Positions 16,372 to 24,524 are shown, counted from the first letter of the stretch. The stretch is DNA of 32,263 nt from Nonlabens dokdonensis (GCF_002162835.1 NZ_MAAX01000113.1:1-32263); one strand, 5' to 3'. Notes: generated from the sequence alone by a model not told the origin. Numbers and translations: made by a program.

Positions 16372-17082
16372 ATGAGAAATTCGATTATCAAAATTTTGTT
16401 TGTAAGTGTGACATTGATTTGTCAAGGTCAAGTAGGTATTAACACACAAACACCTAATGCTACATTAGAAATAGAAGCGTCTAACTCTGCAAACCCATCA
16501 AATGTTGATGGTATTTTAATACCTAGAGTTGATAAGTTTCCCGATACTAATCCTGCTGCTGTTAGCGATAGCATCTTACTTTATCTAACCACAGCAGATG
16601 GCAACAACCTACCTGGTTACTATTTTTGGAATCAGAGCAATTCTCGCTGGTGTAGATTATTGACTAATGTAAACATGATATTAGCCACAGAAACAGGTTC
16701 TAGTCTTAACCTTTTAGGAAGTATTTTCAATTTCCCGTCGATGCTATATAATGACATACCAGGTGCATCTATGAATAGCAGTCATCAACTGCAGCTTCCA
16801 GTAGGCGTTTATGAAGTAGAGTCCAGCTTTAAATCAAGTACTGGTGTTTTCATAGAGTGGAATATGAGATTAAACGGTACTGTATACGCTGGATCCATAC
16901 CTGGTAACTCTTCAGTAATAAGTGTACTTGGTATAGGCATTTCTACAAGTACTCCACAAAGGGCTATTGTAGTAATTAATGATGATACTGATTATATTGA
17001 TTTCCAAATCACTTCTGGATTGGGTTTAGGTATTAACTTAGTACCTAACTCATGTTACTTAAAGATCAAGAAAGTGGGATAG
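16372..17082 (+). CDS. Secreted protein with 'VGINT' N-terminal repeat motif and beta-rich C-terminus
   Basis: 236 aa. A signal peptide (about residues 1-19, ending CQGQ) leads directly into 'VGINTQTPNATLEIEASN', a motif common at the mature N-terminus of Bacteroidota surface and fibre-like proteins. 'GILIPRVDKFP' and 'YYFWNQSNSRWCRL' follow, as in that group. The C-terminal half (about 130-236: 'QLPVGVYEVESSFKSSTGVF' and 'NMRLNGTVYAGSIP') has the alternating strands of a C1q/TNF-like jelly roll, but this is only a fold guess. There is no T9SS tail. The gene is preceded by the 479-bp AT-rich gap and followed by no clear terminator. Function unknown; an adhesin or surface-layer role is possible. 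Confidence 0.7.
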   Translation: MRNSIIKILFVSVTLICQGQVGINTQTPNATLEIEASNSANPSNVDGILIPRVDKFPDTNPAAVSDSILLYLTTADGNNLPGYYFWNQSNSRWCRLLTNVNMILATETGSSLNLLGSIFNFPSMLYNDIPGASMNSSHQLQLPVGVYEVESSFKSSTGVFIEWNMRLNGTVYAGSIPGNSSVISVLGIGISTSTPQRAIVVINDDTDYIDFQITSGLGLGINLVPNSCYLKIKKVG

Positions 17083-17225
17083 TTTTAAAATCTTAAACTT
17101 ATTTAATTTGATTACTTCAAAAGACAGCTCGATGTGTCCATTAAATGAAATGTGCTGCAAGGCTGTGAAAATAAAATACTCTTTTTAAAATGTTAACGAT
17201 AAGTACTAAGCTACCACATCTGTAC

Positions 17226-17233
17226 TATCTTTG
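17226..17233 (+). promoter_or_regulatory. Promoter -7 box before the substrate-binding-like gene
   Basis: TATCTTTG fits TAnnTTTG and ends 5 nt before the ATG at 17239, so the transcript would start at or next to the start codon. No -33 TTG is clear. Confidence 0.45.
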
Positions 17234-17238
17234 TGGCA

Positions 17239-18120
17239 ATGGATAAAAAGACAACCATAAAAATAGGTGGCGTCCCTGAACACTTCAATTTACCATGGCA
17301 TTTGGCTATTGAGGATAACGCTTTCGCGAAAGCGGGAATAGATCTAATCTGGGAAGATATTCCAGAAGGTACTGGTAGAATGAGCAAATTGCTACGAGAA
17401 GAAAAACTTGACGTGGCTTGCATCCTTACTGATGGTATAGTAAAAGATATAGTTGCTGGAAATAAATCTAAGATTTTACAGGTATACGTCTCTTCTCCTC
17501 TACTTTGGGGAGTACATGCACCAGGCAGTATCGAAGCAGATCGTACAGAACAACTTGAAGATGGTAAGATAGCGATAAGTCGTTACGGTAGTGGTTCACA
17601 TTTAATGAGTTACTTACTTGCCAAAAAACATGGTTGGGATACAGACGAAATTGAGTTTGAATTAATTAACACATTAGACGGTGCTGTAGAAGCGCTAAGC
17701 GCAAACAAAGCTCAACTCTTTTTATGGGAGCGTTACATGACACAACCCATTGTAGATCAAGGTATATTCAAAAGATTAGAAACTATTGCGACGCCGTGGC
17801 CTAGTTTTGTTATCGCTGCTACTGAGCAATGCATAAAAGAAAAAGAAGAAGCACTTTCTAAAATGCTGTATATAATCAATACCTACACAGCAGACTTTAA
17901 ATACATCCCTAGCATCGATAAAACTATTGCCTCACACTATGATCTTCAAGTAGGTGATGTACAGCAATGGTTATTACGCACAGAATTTAGTGATGACCAG
18001 CTATGGGAAAGCACTGTAGATACTATACTAGAAGAATTTACAGCTGTAGGAATTATAGAAAGAAAAGTTGCATTAAAAGATTTAATCTATGATTTATCTA
18101 AATTTGATGAGGAAGAATAA
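17239..18120 (+). CDS. Soluble periplasmic-binding-protein-like protein (no signal peptide)
   Basis: 293 aa from the ATG at 17239; a GTG at 17233 is possible but overlaps a -7 box. The fold is that of NMT1/THI5- or SsuA-like substrate-binding proteins. It starts 'TTIKIGGVPEHFNLPWHLAI', then 'GTGRMSKLLREEKLDVACIL', 'ISRYGSGSHLMSYLLAKKHG' and 'FELINTLDGAVEALSANKAQ' follow the two-lobe pattern. There is no signal peptide or lipobox, and no ABC transporter gene nearby, so it is probably cytoplasmic and may bind or act on a small metabolite. The dispersed palindrome encodes Ala28-Phe-Ala-Lys-Ala32. Family membership is reasonably clear; the ligand is unknown. Confidence 0.75.
   Translation: MDKKTTIKIGGVPEHFNLPWHLAIEDNAFAKAGIDLIWEDIPEGTGRMSKLLREEKLDVACILTDGIVKDIVAGNKSKILQVYVSSPLLWGVHAPGSIEADRTEQLEDGKIAISRYGSGSHLMSYLLAKKHGWDTDEIEFELINTLDGAVEALSANKAQLFLWERYMTQPIVDQGIFKRLETIATPWPSFVIAATEQCIKEKEEALSKMLYIINTYTADFKYIPSIDKTIASHYDLQVGDVQQWLLRTEFSDDQLWESTVDTILEEFTAVGIIERKVALKDLIYDLSKFDEEE
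17319..17334. repeat. Dispersed palindrome, copy 4 (inside substrate-binding-like gene)
   Basis: Perfect 16-mer, read as Ala28-Phe-Ala-Lys-Ala32 in 'EDNAFAKAGIDL'. Here the AFAKAGI segment sits where binding-protein relatives have an 'A.xxGl' helix end, so the peptide is compatible with the fold. Confidence 0.97.
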
Positions 18121-18158
18121 TCTCTTCTCTAGACCTCATTAGTTTTTTAACAGCATTC

Positions 18159-18530
18159 ATGATTAAAAAAATTTTATTTAAACTGCCTGAATATTATTTC
18201 ATTATTATATTATTTCTGGCTGGTTTCACACCTCCATTTTATGTTCACTATTTAAGTTTAATTTTTATTGCAGTTTTGGTACTGCAAATCGTATTTAAAA
18301 ATAAAACAAGTGGATTACTATTAGGTGGCATAGCCTTTTTTGGGAACTTGTTTTTTCTAGCAGCATTATTTTCAGAATTTAATGACTTTACCGAATTCAA
18401 TAGCGAGGCTCAAAGATTCATCATTATAGGTATTACCATCTGGGTTTTGAATCTTATAGCTTCGGTTACTATGATTTATAGATACGTGAAAATAAAAACG
18501 AGAAGTAACCAAAGAATTAAGTATTATTAA
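18159..18530 (+). CDS. Small four-helix membrane protein, unknown function
   Basis: 123 aa. Four hydrophobic segments (about residues 12-28, 29-46, 52-72 and 87-109) and a basic C-terminal tail (KIKTRSNQRIKYY) predict an integral inner-membrane protein. No catalytic or ligand motif is visible and I do not recognise the family. It begins 38 bp after the substrate-binding-like gene and ends 52 bp before the Dus gene, all on one strand, so it may be part of a run with them. The link in function is not evident. Confidence 0.7.
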   Translation: MIKKILFKLPEYYFIIILFLAGFTPPFYVHYLSLIFIAVLVLQIVFKNKTSGLLLGGIAFFGNLFFLAALFSEFNDFTEFNSEAQRFIIIGITIWVLNLIASVTMIYRYVKIKTRSNQRIKYY

Positions 18531-18582
18531 ATATTTAAGTACTAGCTAGTCATTTTAATTATTGTTGTTGTAATACAAGTAC

Positions 18583-19533
18583 ATGTCTTTTACCTTATTA
18601 TCATCGCCGCTACAAGGCTTTACAGAATTCCGTTTTAGAAATGCGTTTAATAAATATTTTGGAGGAATAGATACGTTCTATGCACCTTACATAAGATTCA
18701 ATAACAAGCCAGAAATAAGCGCTAAGTACCAACGTGATTTACAACTCGAGAACAATCGTGTTCCAGAATTGATACCGCAAGTGATGACTAATAGCGCCGA
18801 CGAGTTTATTACCGCCGTAAAGTATATCAGATCTTTAGGTTACAAAGAACTCAATTGGAATCTAGGTTGCCCCTATCCTATGGTGACTAAAAAAGGTATG
18901 GGAAGCGGTTTGATTTGTGAACCATCTAAAATAGATGCCATTCTCGATCAAGTTCATGCAGAAACAGATGTGATCGTTTCTATGAAAATGAGAATGGGTT
19001 ATTTAGAGCCTACAGAAATTCTAGGTACTTTACCTATCCTAGAAAAATATCCTATTAAAAGTATAGCCATTCATGCGCGCATAGGTAAGCAATTGTACAA
19101 AGGTGGCGTAGATTTAGAATCTTTCCAGCGTTGTCTGGATACTTCTAAAACCAAGCTTTATTATAATGGGGACATCACTACGGTTGCCGGTTTTAGAAAA
19201 ATGCAGGAACAATTTCCACTAATAGATCATTGGATGATAGGTCGTGGACTCATCGCAGATCCTTTCTTGCCTAGCATGATTAAGGCAGACACAGAGATTT
19301 ATCCAGAGAATCGCTGGGAAATCTTCCGTAAATTTCACGATACTATTTATCAAGAGTATGATGCTTTTCTACAAGGTCCTACACCTATAAAAATGAAAAT
19401 GCAAGGATTCTGGGAATACTGGTCGCAGACATTTCCTAATCCGCAAAAAGCTTTTAAGGCGATTAAAAAAGCTAATAATCCTAAAGCTTATAATCAGGCT
19501 GTGAATGATAATTTAAAAACGGTAAATAGATAG
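18583..19533 (+). CDS. tRNA-dihydrouridine synthase family protein
   Basis: 316 aa, typical for Dus. FMN-dependent Dus enzymes reduce specific uridines in tRNA D-loops. The TIM-barrel start 'LLSSPLQGFTEFRFRNAF' corresponds to the FMN-binding 'APM.G.td..FR' motif. The catalytic cysteine is Cys96 in 'WNLGCPYPMVTKKGMGS'. 'VSMKMRMGY', 'IAIHARIGKQLYKGGVD', 'LYYNGDITT' and 'WMIGRGLIADPFL' line the flavin phosphate site. The C-terminal helical tRNA-binding domain is present. Subtype (A, B, C) cannot be assigned; the C-like short form is possible. A palindrome copy lies 9 bp after its stop, before the radical-SAM gene. Confidence 0.9.
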   Translation: MSFTLLSSPLQGFTEFRFRNAFNKYFGGIDTFYAPYIRFNNKPEISAKYQRDLQLENNRVPELIPQVMTNSADEFITAVKYIRSLGYKELNWNLGCPYPMVTKKGMGSGLICEPSKIDAILDQVHAETDVIVSMKMRMGYLEPTEILGTLPILEKYPIKSIAIHARIGKQLYKGGVDLESFQRCLDTSKTKLYYNGDITTVAGFRKMQEQFPLIDHWMIGRGLIADPFLPSMIKADTEIYPENRWEIFRKFHDTIYQEYDAFLQGPTPIKMKMQGFWEYWSQTFPNPQKAFKAIKKANNPKAYNQAVNDNLKTVNR

Positions 19534-19542
19534 TTTGTTTCA

Positions 19543-19558
19543 CGCTTTCGCGAAAGCG
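19543..19558. repeat. Dispersed palindrome, copy 5
   Basis: Perfect 16-mer, intergenic. It ends 14 nt before the -7 box of the radical-SAM gene, so it covers the expected -33 region. Confidence 0.97.
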
Positions 19559-19572
19559 AAACCATAAAAACC

Positions 19573-19580
19573 TACTTTTG
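19573..19580 (+). promoter_or_regulatory. Promoter -7 box of the radical-SAM gene
   Basis: TACTTTTG fits TAnnTTTG and ends 11 nt before the ATG. The palindrome at 19543-19558 sits where the -33 element should be; no separate TTG is seen. Confidence 0.5.
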
Positions 19581-19591
19581 TAACCTGCTTT

Positions 19592-21787
19592 ATGGAACAA
19601 AGAGATCTACTGCTTATAACACCACCGTTTACCCAACTGAATACACCGTATCCAGCGACGGCTTATATCAAAGGTTTCTTGAATACCAAAGATGTCAGTG
19701 CATTCCAGATGGATTTAGGTATAGAAGTAATTCTTGCTTTATTTTCAAAAGATGGTATGGAATTAATGTTTGAAAAAGCATTTGATAATCATAGCATTAC
19801 ATCTCAAAACAGCCAGCGTATTTATGCCTTACAAGATCAGTATTTACAAGTTCTAGAACCTGTAATTTCATTTTTACAAGGTAAAAATGAAACGCTTGCA
19901 CGGCAAATTTGTTCTCATAATTATTTACCTAGAGCGTCTCGATTTGAGCAGTTAGATGATATGGAATGGGCTTTTGGGAATATGGGAATGCAGGATAAAG
20001 CTAAGCATCTCGCTACTTTATATTTAGAAGACCTATCAGACTTCATCAAAGAATGTGTGGATGAAAATTTTGGTTTCAGCCGTTATGCAGAACGTTTAGG
20101 AATGAGTGCCAATAGCTTTGACGAGTTATATGAACATCTCGAGAGTGACCTCACTCCTATTGATCAAATCACTTTAGATATTCTAGAAAAAAGAATTCAA
20201 GAAGTACAACCAAAACTGGTTTGTTTATCTGTACCATTTCCTGGAAATCTATACAGTTCTCTGAGATGTGGTCAATATATTAAAAAGCATTATCCACATA
20301 TCAAAATAGCTTTCGGTGGTGGATTTGCTAATACCGAATTGCGCTCTGTTACTGATGTGCGCGTGTTTGAATTCATAGATTACATCGCACTCGATGATGG
20401 AGAATTGCCGTTAGAGTTAATAGTAAATGATGTTTTAAATTGTGAAAAACAACGTGTTTTTAAACGCACCTTTATTTTAGAAAACAATAAGGTGGTTTAT
20501 AAAAACAACTGCACGGCTAGCGATTACAAACAAAGTAAAGTTGGCACACCAGATTATAGTGATTTACTACTGGATGAGTATATATCTGTCATAGAAATTG
20601 CAAATCCTATGCATAGTTTATGGAGCGATGGACGCTGGAATAAACTGACTATGGCTCATGGCTGCTATTGGGGAAAATGTACTTTTTGCGATGTCTCACT
20701 AGATTATATCAAACTTTATGAACCAGTGGCTGCTGAAATATTAGTAGATCGCATGGAGCAGTTGATTGCTCAAACTGGAGAGAGTGGTTTTCACTTTGTA
20801 GATGAGGCAGCGCCACCAGCATTAATGCGCGCTGTAGCACTAGAGATTTTAAAAAGAAAACTATCCGTCACCTGGTGGACCAATATCAGGTTTGAAAAGA
20901 ACTTTACTCAAGATTTATGTCACTTACTAAAAGCGAGTGGTTGTATAGCCGTTTCTGGTGGACTAGAAGTAGCGTCAGATCGATTGTTGAAATTAATTGA
21001 TAAAGGAGTTACCGTTGCTCAAGTAGCCCAAGTCACCAGAAACTTAACTGAGTCTGGTATCATGGTACACGCTTACTTAATGTACGGTTATCCTACTCAA
21101 ACGGTTCAAGAAACTGTGGACAGTCTGGAAATGGTGCGACAACTATTTGAATTAGGAATAATACAAAGTGGATTCTGGCATCAATTTGCGCTTACAGCAC
21201 ATAGTCCTGTAGGTATGAATCCTGAGGAATTTGGTATTACTCCGCAGCTCAATCCTATATCATTTGCTAATAATGATGTACAGTTTGATGATCCTACTGG
21301 AGTAGATCACGAGCAGTTTAGTTATGGATTGAAGAAATCTTTATTCAATTATATGCACGGAATAGGTTTTGAGCTAGATTTACAAGATTGGTTTGATTTT
21401 AAAGTTCCTCAAAGTCAAATTGATCCTCATTATATAGAAGATTGTTTAAATCAAGATGCTTATCGTTCACCTAAGTCTAATCATAAATTGGTATGGTTGG
21501 GTAATGCACCACTTGTTGCTGCTTCTACAATTCATAAAAAGGGTAAAGAAATCAGCTCTTTAAAACTTCAATTTCACCAACCAACTGATTGGTTTGAAAT
21601 TGAGCTAGAAGCATCTAAAGCTGACTGGTTGATGGATCTATTAGACCAATCTACACCTACTGCCAGTCCTGTAATGACCTACGGTGTTATGAAGAAAAGT
21701 TATGAATCAAGATGGGATCAGTTTGATACTTTCTGGTTTTCAGAACCTATGGAAGAACTTAAAGCAAATGGGTTTCTAGTTCTTTAG
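19592..21787 (+). CDS. Large B12-binding-type radical SAM protein with CX4CX2C cluster motif
   Basis: 731 aa. The N-terminus ('DLLLITPPFTQLNTPYPATA') and residues about 200-280 ('VQPKLVCLSVPFPGNLYSSL', 'IKIAFGGGFANTELRSV', 'FIDYIALDDGELPLELIV') follow the Rossmann-like B12-binding domain of class B radical-SAM enzymes. However, the DxHxxG cobalamin motif is missing. The radical-SAM core starts at 'TMAHGCYWGKCTFCDVS', with Cys358, Cys363 and Cys366. That is CX4CX2C, one residue longer than the usual CX3CX2C. 'GFHFVDEAAPPALMRAVALE', 'WWTNIRFEKNFTQDLC', 'GGLEVASDRLLKLIDKGVT' and 'VHAYLMYGYPTQTVQETV' continue the barrel. The C-terminal ~180 residues have no recognised domain. Substrate unknown. 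It is monocistronic, with its own -7 box and a terminator beyond. Confidence 0.85.
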   Translation: MEQRDLLLITPPFTQLNTPYPATAYIKGFLNTKDVSAFQMDLGIEVILALFSKDGMELMFEKAFDNHSITSQNSQRIYALQDQYLQVLEPVISFLQGKNETLARQICSHNYLPRASRFEQLDDMEWAFGNMGMQDKAKHLATLYLEDLSDFIKECVDENFGFSRYAERLGMSANSFDELYEHLESDLTPIDQITLDILEKRIQEVQPKLVCLSVPFPGNLYSSLRCGQYIKKHYPHIKIAFGGGFANTELRSVTDVRVFEFIDYIALDDGELPLELIVNDVLNCEKQRVFKRTFILENNKVVYKNNCTASDYKQSKVGTPDYSDLLLDEYISVIEIANPMHSLWSDGRWNKLTMAHGCYWGKCTFCDVSLDYIKLYEPVAAEILVDRMEQLIAQTGESGFHFVDEAAPPALMRAVALEILKRKLSVTWWTNIRFEKNFTQDLCHLLKASGCIAVSGGLEVASDRLLKLIDKGVTVAQVAQVTRNLTESGIMVHAYLMYGYPTQTVQETVDSLEMVRQLFELGIIQSGFWHQFALTAHSPVGMNPEEFGITPQLNPISFANNDVQFDDPTGVDHEQFSYGLKKSLFNYMHGIGFELDLQDWFDFKVPQSQIDPHYIEDCLNQDAYRSPKSNHKLVWLGNAPLVAASTIHKKGKEISSLKLQFHQPTDWFEIELEASKADWLMDLLDQSTPTASPVMTYGVMKKSYESRWDQFDTFWFSEPMEELKANGFLVL

Positions 21788-21861
21788 AAAACGTGTTACA
21801 CAAAATTTTATGTAACTACATTCCTTTAGGTAATAGATTCAATCTACATTAGATTTGAGGC

Positions 21862-21891
21862 AAAAAAAAAGAGAGGACTCCTCCTCTCTTT
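21862..21891. terminator. Strong terminator, best on the minus strand
   Basis: AAAGAGAGGA (21868-21877) pairs with TCCTCTCTTT (21882-21891) around loop CTCC. On the minus strand the hairpin is followed by nine T in total (complement of A 21862-21870). On the plus strand the T run is short. It can end the radical-SAM transcript (stop at 21787) and anything coming from the minus strand. Confidence 0.88.
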
Positions 21892-21961
21892 CTAAGCGAT
21901 CTCCACCGCTTTATTTTAATAAACAACTTGTCTTTAAACTAATTTGCTTATTTACTTAAAC
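21862..21961 (-). ncRNA. Candidate small RNA (about 100 nt)
   Basis: A promoter-like TTG-16-TATATTTG (21967-21993, minus) would start transcription near 21961 and run into the strong terminator at 21862-21891. The ~100-nt product has no ATG and no sizeable ORF. It would fold a small AAGCG/CGCTT hairpin (21894-21911) just before the terminator hairpin. I recognise no known RNA family. It could instead be the processed 3' end of the gene ending at 22111, for which no closer terminator is visible. Confidence 0.4.
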
Positions 21962-21966
21962 CGTTA

Positions 21967-21993
21967 CAAATATATTAGAATTGCCCTGCTCAA
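21967..21993 (-). promoter_or_regulatory. Promoter-like TTG/TAnnTTTG pair in an intergenic region
   Basis: On the minus strand TATATTTG (21967-21974) matches TAnnTTTG, with TTG (21991-21993) 16 nt upstream, slightly shorter than the usual spacing. It points into the candidate small RNA, not to a coding gene. Confidence 0.45.
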
Positions 21994-22110
21994 TTACTAA
22001 AAAACTAGGTGTTTCAACGATAAAATATTCAATTAAACATTATATAACACATTATCAAGTATTTGTAAAACCTTTTAAAATGCATTTCGTCGATGTTTAA
22101 TTAAAAATCT

Positions 22111-23181
22111 TTATTCAAGAGAGAAGCTGCTGACTATATTACGACCAGCTAGAAAACCTTCTTTCTTATTAATCATTCTAACTGTATAAAAACCTTCATT
22201 AGATAGTTTTTTCCATATATTACCTTGATCACCACTCCACCATATTCCTTCAGAACCTACAGCCAGTAACTCTTTTCCATCTGTTTCTGGAATAAATATG
22301 ATATCACTACAATACCCAGGACCACTACCAGAACTCATAAGTTTCCAGTTTTTTCCACCATCATAAGTGATAGCCTTATTATATAAATTATCTTTTTTCT
22401 TATTCCAGTCACCACCTATCATCACACCACGGTTCTCGTCTATAAAATCTATAGCAAATATTCCTGCCATTTCACTACCTGCTATCATAGGAGTTGCATA
22501 TTCTTCCCAGGTAGAACCACGATCTTTACTATGTAGGATGCGCGCAGCAGCTCCACCAGTAGCAAGCCATACATTATCCTCATAGATAGAAATATTAGAA
22601 TTACTTGCTGCAAATGCTGCCTCATCTTTAATAAATTCTGGTAGATAAGTACACTTGCACTTTGCCCAGCTTTCTCCGCCATCAAAAGTTTTAATTACAG
22701 ATAAGCAGTCTTCTGTAGGATCACCAAAAGCAATTCCTTCTTGATCGTTCCAGAACTTCATACTGTCATAAAAAACACGCTCTTCTACCTCAGTATAAAC
22801 TAGTTTTACGTCATTATTTGCATGGGTAATTTTATATACTAATGCAGGATTACCAGCACTTAAGATGTAAGTATATTGGTCGGTTACAGCAATGGATCTG
22901 TATTCGATGCTTTCGTTTTCATCAAATGTTACCTTTGACATTTCTGTCTTTCCTGTTGCTGCATCTATTCTTCCATATTGCCCATCATTACCAGAAAACC
23001 AGTAGTCGCCATCACCATAGTCTAGCGCTCTTATACTTATTGAGTCTGTTAAAACTTCCGTCATTTTAATGGTGACGTCAGTTCTACTCTCGTTTTGAGT
23101 TTCATTGATTTTAGAAGTTTGAGGATTGTCCTTACAAGCTGCGCTCAAAATGATAAGAGCTAATATTAATATTTTCTTCAT
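22111..23181 (-). CDS. Beta-propeller (BNR/Ycf48-like) lipoprotein
   Basis: 356 aa from the ATG at 23181. The longer open frame to 23358 would bury the lipoprotein signal (MKKILILALIILSAAC, Cys16) and overlap the divergent gene, so it is rejected. After a short linker, repeated BNR/sialidase-like blades are seen: 'DGGESWAKCKC', 'DRGSTWEEYA', 'DGGKNWKLMSSG' and 'DQGNIWKKLS', spaced by about 50-70 residues. This is typical of Ycf48/Hcf136-type propellers, often labelled 'oxidoreductase' in flavobacterial annotation. No enzymatic motif supports that label. It is a surface or periplasmic lipoprotein, probably binding or scaffolding. A palindrome copy lies 45 nt upstream in the divergent region. 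Confidence 0.82.
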   Translation of the reverse strand: MKKILILALIILSAACKDNPQTSKINETQNESRTDVTIKMTEVLTDSISIRALDYGDGDYWFSGNDGQYGRIDAATGKTEMSKVTFDENESIEYRSIAVTDQYTYILSAGNPALVYKITHANNDVKLVYTEVEERVFYDSMKFWNDQEGIAFGDPTEDCLSVIKTFDGGESWAKCKCTYLPEFIKDEAAFAASNSNISIYEDNVWLATGGAAARILHSKDRGSTWEEYATPMIAGSEMAGIFAIDFIDENRGVMIGGDWNKKKDNLYNKAITYDGGKNWKLMSSGSGPGYCSDIIFIPETDGKELLAVGSEGIWWSGDQGNIWKKLSNEGFYTVRMINKKEGFLAGRNIVSSFSLE

Positions 23182-23226
23182 GCAGTAAAAATAGGACAGA
23201 AAATGTAAATAGGATGGTTGAGATCT

Positions 23227-23242
23227 CGCTTTCGCGAAAGCG
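23227..23242. repeat. Dispersed palindrome, copy 6
   Basis: Perfect 16-mer in the 134-bp divergent region between the propeller lipoprotein (start 23181) and the RsmB-like gene (start 23316). Upstream of both starts, so it cannot be a terminator for either. Confidence 0.97.
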
Positions 23243-23303
23243 GAATTCCAATACAAATGCCGAAAAAAAATATTCCTTCTCATGTGTTCCATAGGAATAA
23301 ACG

Positions 23304-23311
23304 TATTTTTG
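23304..23311 (+). promoter_or_regulatory. Promoter -7 box of the RsmB-like gene
   Basis: TATTTTTG fits TAnnTTTG and ends 4 nt before the ATG at 23316, implying a nearly leaderless mRNA. No clear -33 TTG. Confidence 0.5.
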
Positions 23312-23315
23312 CAAA

Positions 23316-24524
23316 ATGAGATTTCACCACAATTTAGTGCTCGCAACTGTTGATGCATTGCACAATATATTCAATGACGGCAAGTATGCCGATCAAGCTA
23401 TTCAAAAGATTTTAAAAAGAGATACTCGATGGGGTTCTAGAGATAGAGGCTTTATTGCAGAAACTACTTATGATATTGTAAGGTATAAAAGACTATTTGC
23501 TTCTATTGCTAAGGTAAGTGAACCTTTTAATAAGCAAGATTTATGGAGACTTACTAGTGTCTGGATCGTTCTAAAAGGTCATGATTTACCAGCCTGGGAA
23601 GAATATTTCAACACACCAGTAAGACGTATAAAAGGTGGACTGGACGAAGTACGCAACAATCGTAAAATGCGAGAATCTATTCCAGACTGGCTGGATGAAA
23701 TGGGTGTTGAGGAATTAGGAAACATTTGGGAGCAGGAGATTACTGCTTTAAATGAACAAGCTCCTGTAGTACTACGAGCAAATACTTTAAAAACAGACGT
23801 TGCCACTTTAAAAGAAAAACTAATTGCAGAAGAAATTCTAACAACGACTCACGAGCGTTTTCCTGATGCCCTTATTTTAAATGAACGTGCAAACGTTTTC
23901 CGTACAAAGTTGTTTACCGATGGTTTTTTTGAAGTTCAAGATGCTGGATCGCAACTTATTGCTGCATATCTGGAGCCTAAACCAGGAGAACGTATTATGG
24001 ATGCTTGTGCTGGTGCTGGTGGTAAAGCATTACATCTTGCCGCTATGATGGAAAATAAAGGTCAAATTATTGCGACTGATATTTACCAAAGTAAATTAAA
24101 TGAATTGAAAAGACGAACGCGTCGTGCTGGAGTTCATAATGTAGAAACGCGATTGATCGACTCTACAAAAGTGATCAAAAAACTCCATAATAAAATGGAT
24201 GCTATCCTTATAGACGCGCCATGTAGTGGATTAGGTGTTTTAAGACGTAATCCTGATGCAAAATGGAAATTGCAACCAGAATTCATTGAAAATATTAAGG
24301 AAACTCAACAAGAGATCCTGCAATCTTATAGCAAGGTTGTAAAATCTGGTGGCCGAATGGTTTATGCTACCTGTTCCATATTTCCGTCGGAAAATGAGAT
24401 GCAAGTAGAAACCTTTTTAAAGTCAGAAGCTGGTACTGATTTTGAGCTAGAAAAATCTCAAACATTATATGCTCATAGAGATGGCTTTGATGGTTTCTTT
24501 ATGGCAAGAATGAAGAAAAAATAA
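23316..24524 (+). CDS. RsmB/NOP family rRNA (cytosine-C5) methyltransferase
   Basis: 402 aa. These SAM-dependent enzymes make 5-methylcytosine in rRNA or tRNA. The N-terminal NusB-like helical domain (about 1-130: 'RDTRWGSRDRGFIAETTYDI') is RsmB-like. The Rossmann domain has the SAM motif 'MDACAGAGGKALHLAAMM', then 'IIATDIYQSKLNELKRR' and motif IV 'IDAPCSGLGVLRRNPDAKWK' with Cys303. Motif VI 'YATCSIFPSENEMQVE' carries the catalytic Cys353. The 50-residue spacing between the two cysteines equals that of E. coli RsmB (325/375). A putative SAM-dependent m5C967-type activity is likely, but the target position is not proven. Near-leaderless promoter. Cytoplasmic. Confidence 0.92.
   Translation: MRFHHNLVLATVDALHNIFNDGKYADQAIQKILKRDTRWGSRDRGFIAETTYDIVRYKRLFASIAKVSEPFNKQDLWRLTSVWIVLKGHDLPAWEEYFNTPVRRIKGGLDEVRNNRKMRESIPDWLDEMGVEELGNIWEQEITALNEQAPVVLRANTLKTDVATLKEKLIAEEILTTTHERFPDALILNERANVFRTKLFTDGFFEVQDAGSQLIAAYLEPKPGERIMDACAGAGGKALHLAAMMENKGQIIATDIYQSKLNELKRRTRRAGVHNVETRLIDSTKVIKKLHNKMDAILIDAPCSGLGVLRRNPDAKWKLQPEFIENIKETQQEILQSYSKVVKSGGRMVYATCSIFPSENEMQVETFLKSEAGTDFELEKSQTLYAHRDGFDGFFMARMKKK

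Larger units (their letters stand above)
21788..22110. other. 323-bp convergent intergenic region
   Basis: It holds a strong bidirectional terminator (21862-21891) and a candidate small-RNA unit with its own promoter on the minus strand (21862-21993). The remaining 22000-22110 is AT-rich with no clear feature. No palindrome copy occurs here. Confidence 0.6.

Noticed and set aside
23182-23358. N-terminal extension of the propeller lipoprotein to 23358
   Set aside because: It would place 59 unlikely residues before a clear lipoprotein signal and overlap the start of the divergent RsmB-like gene and its promoter.
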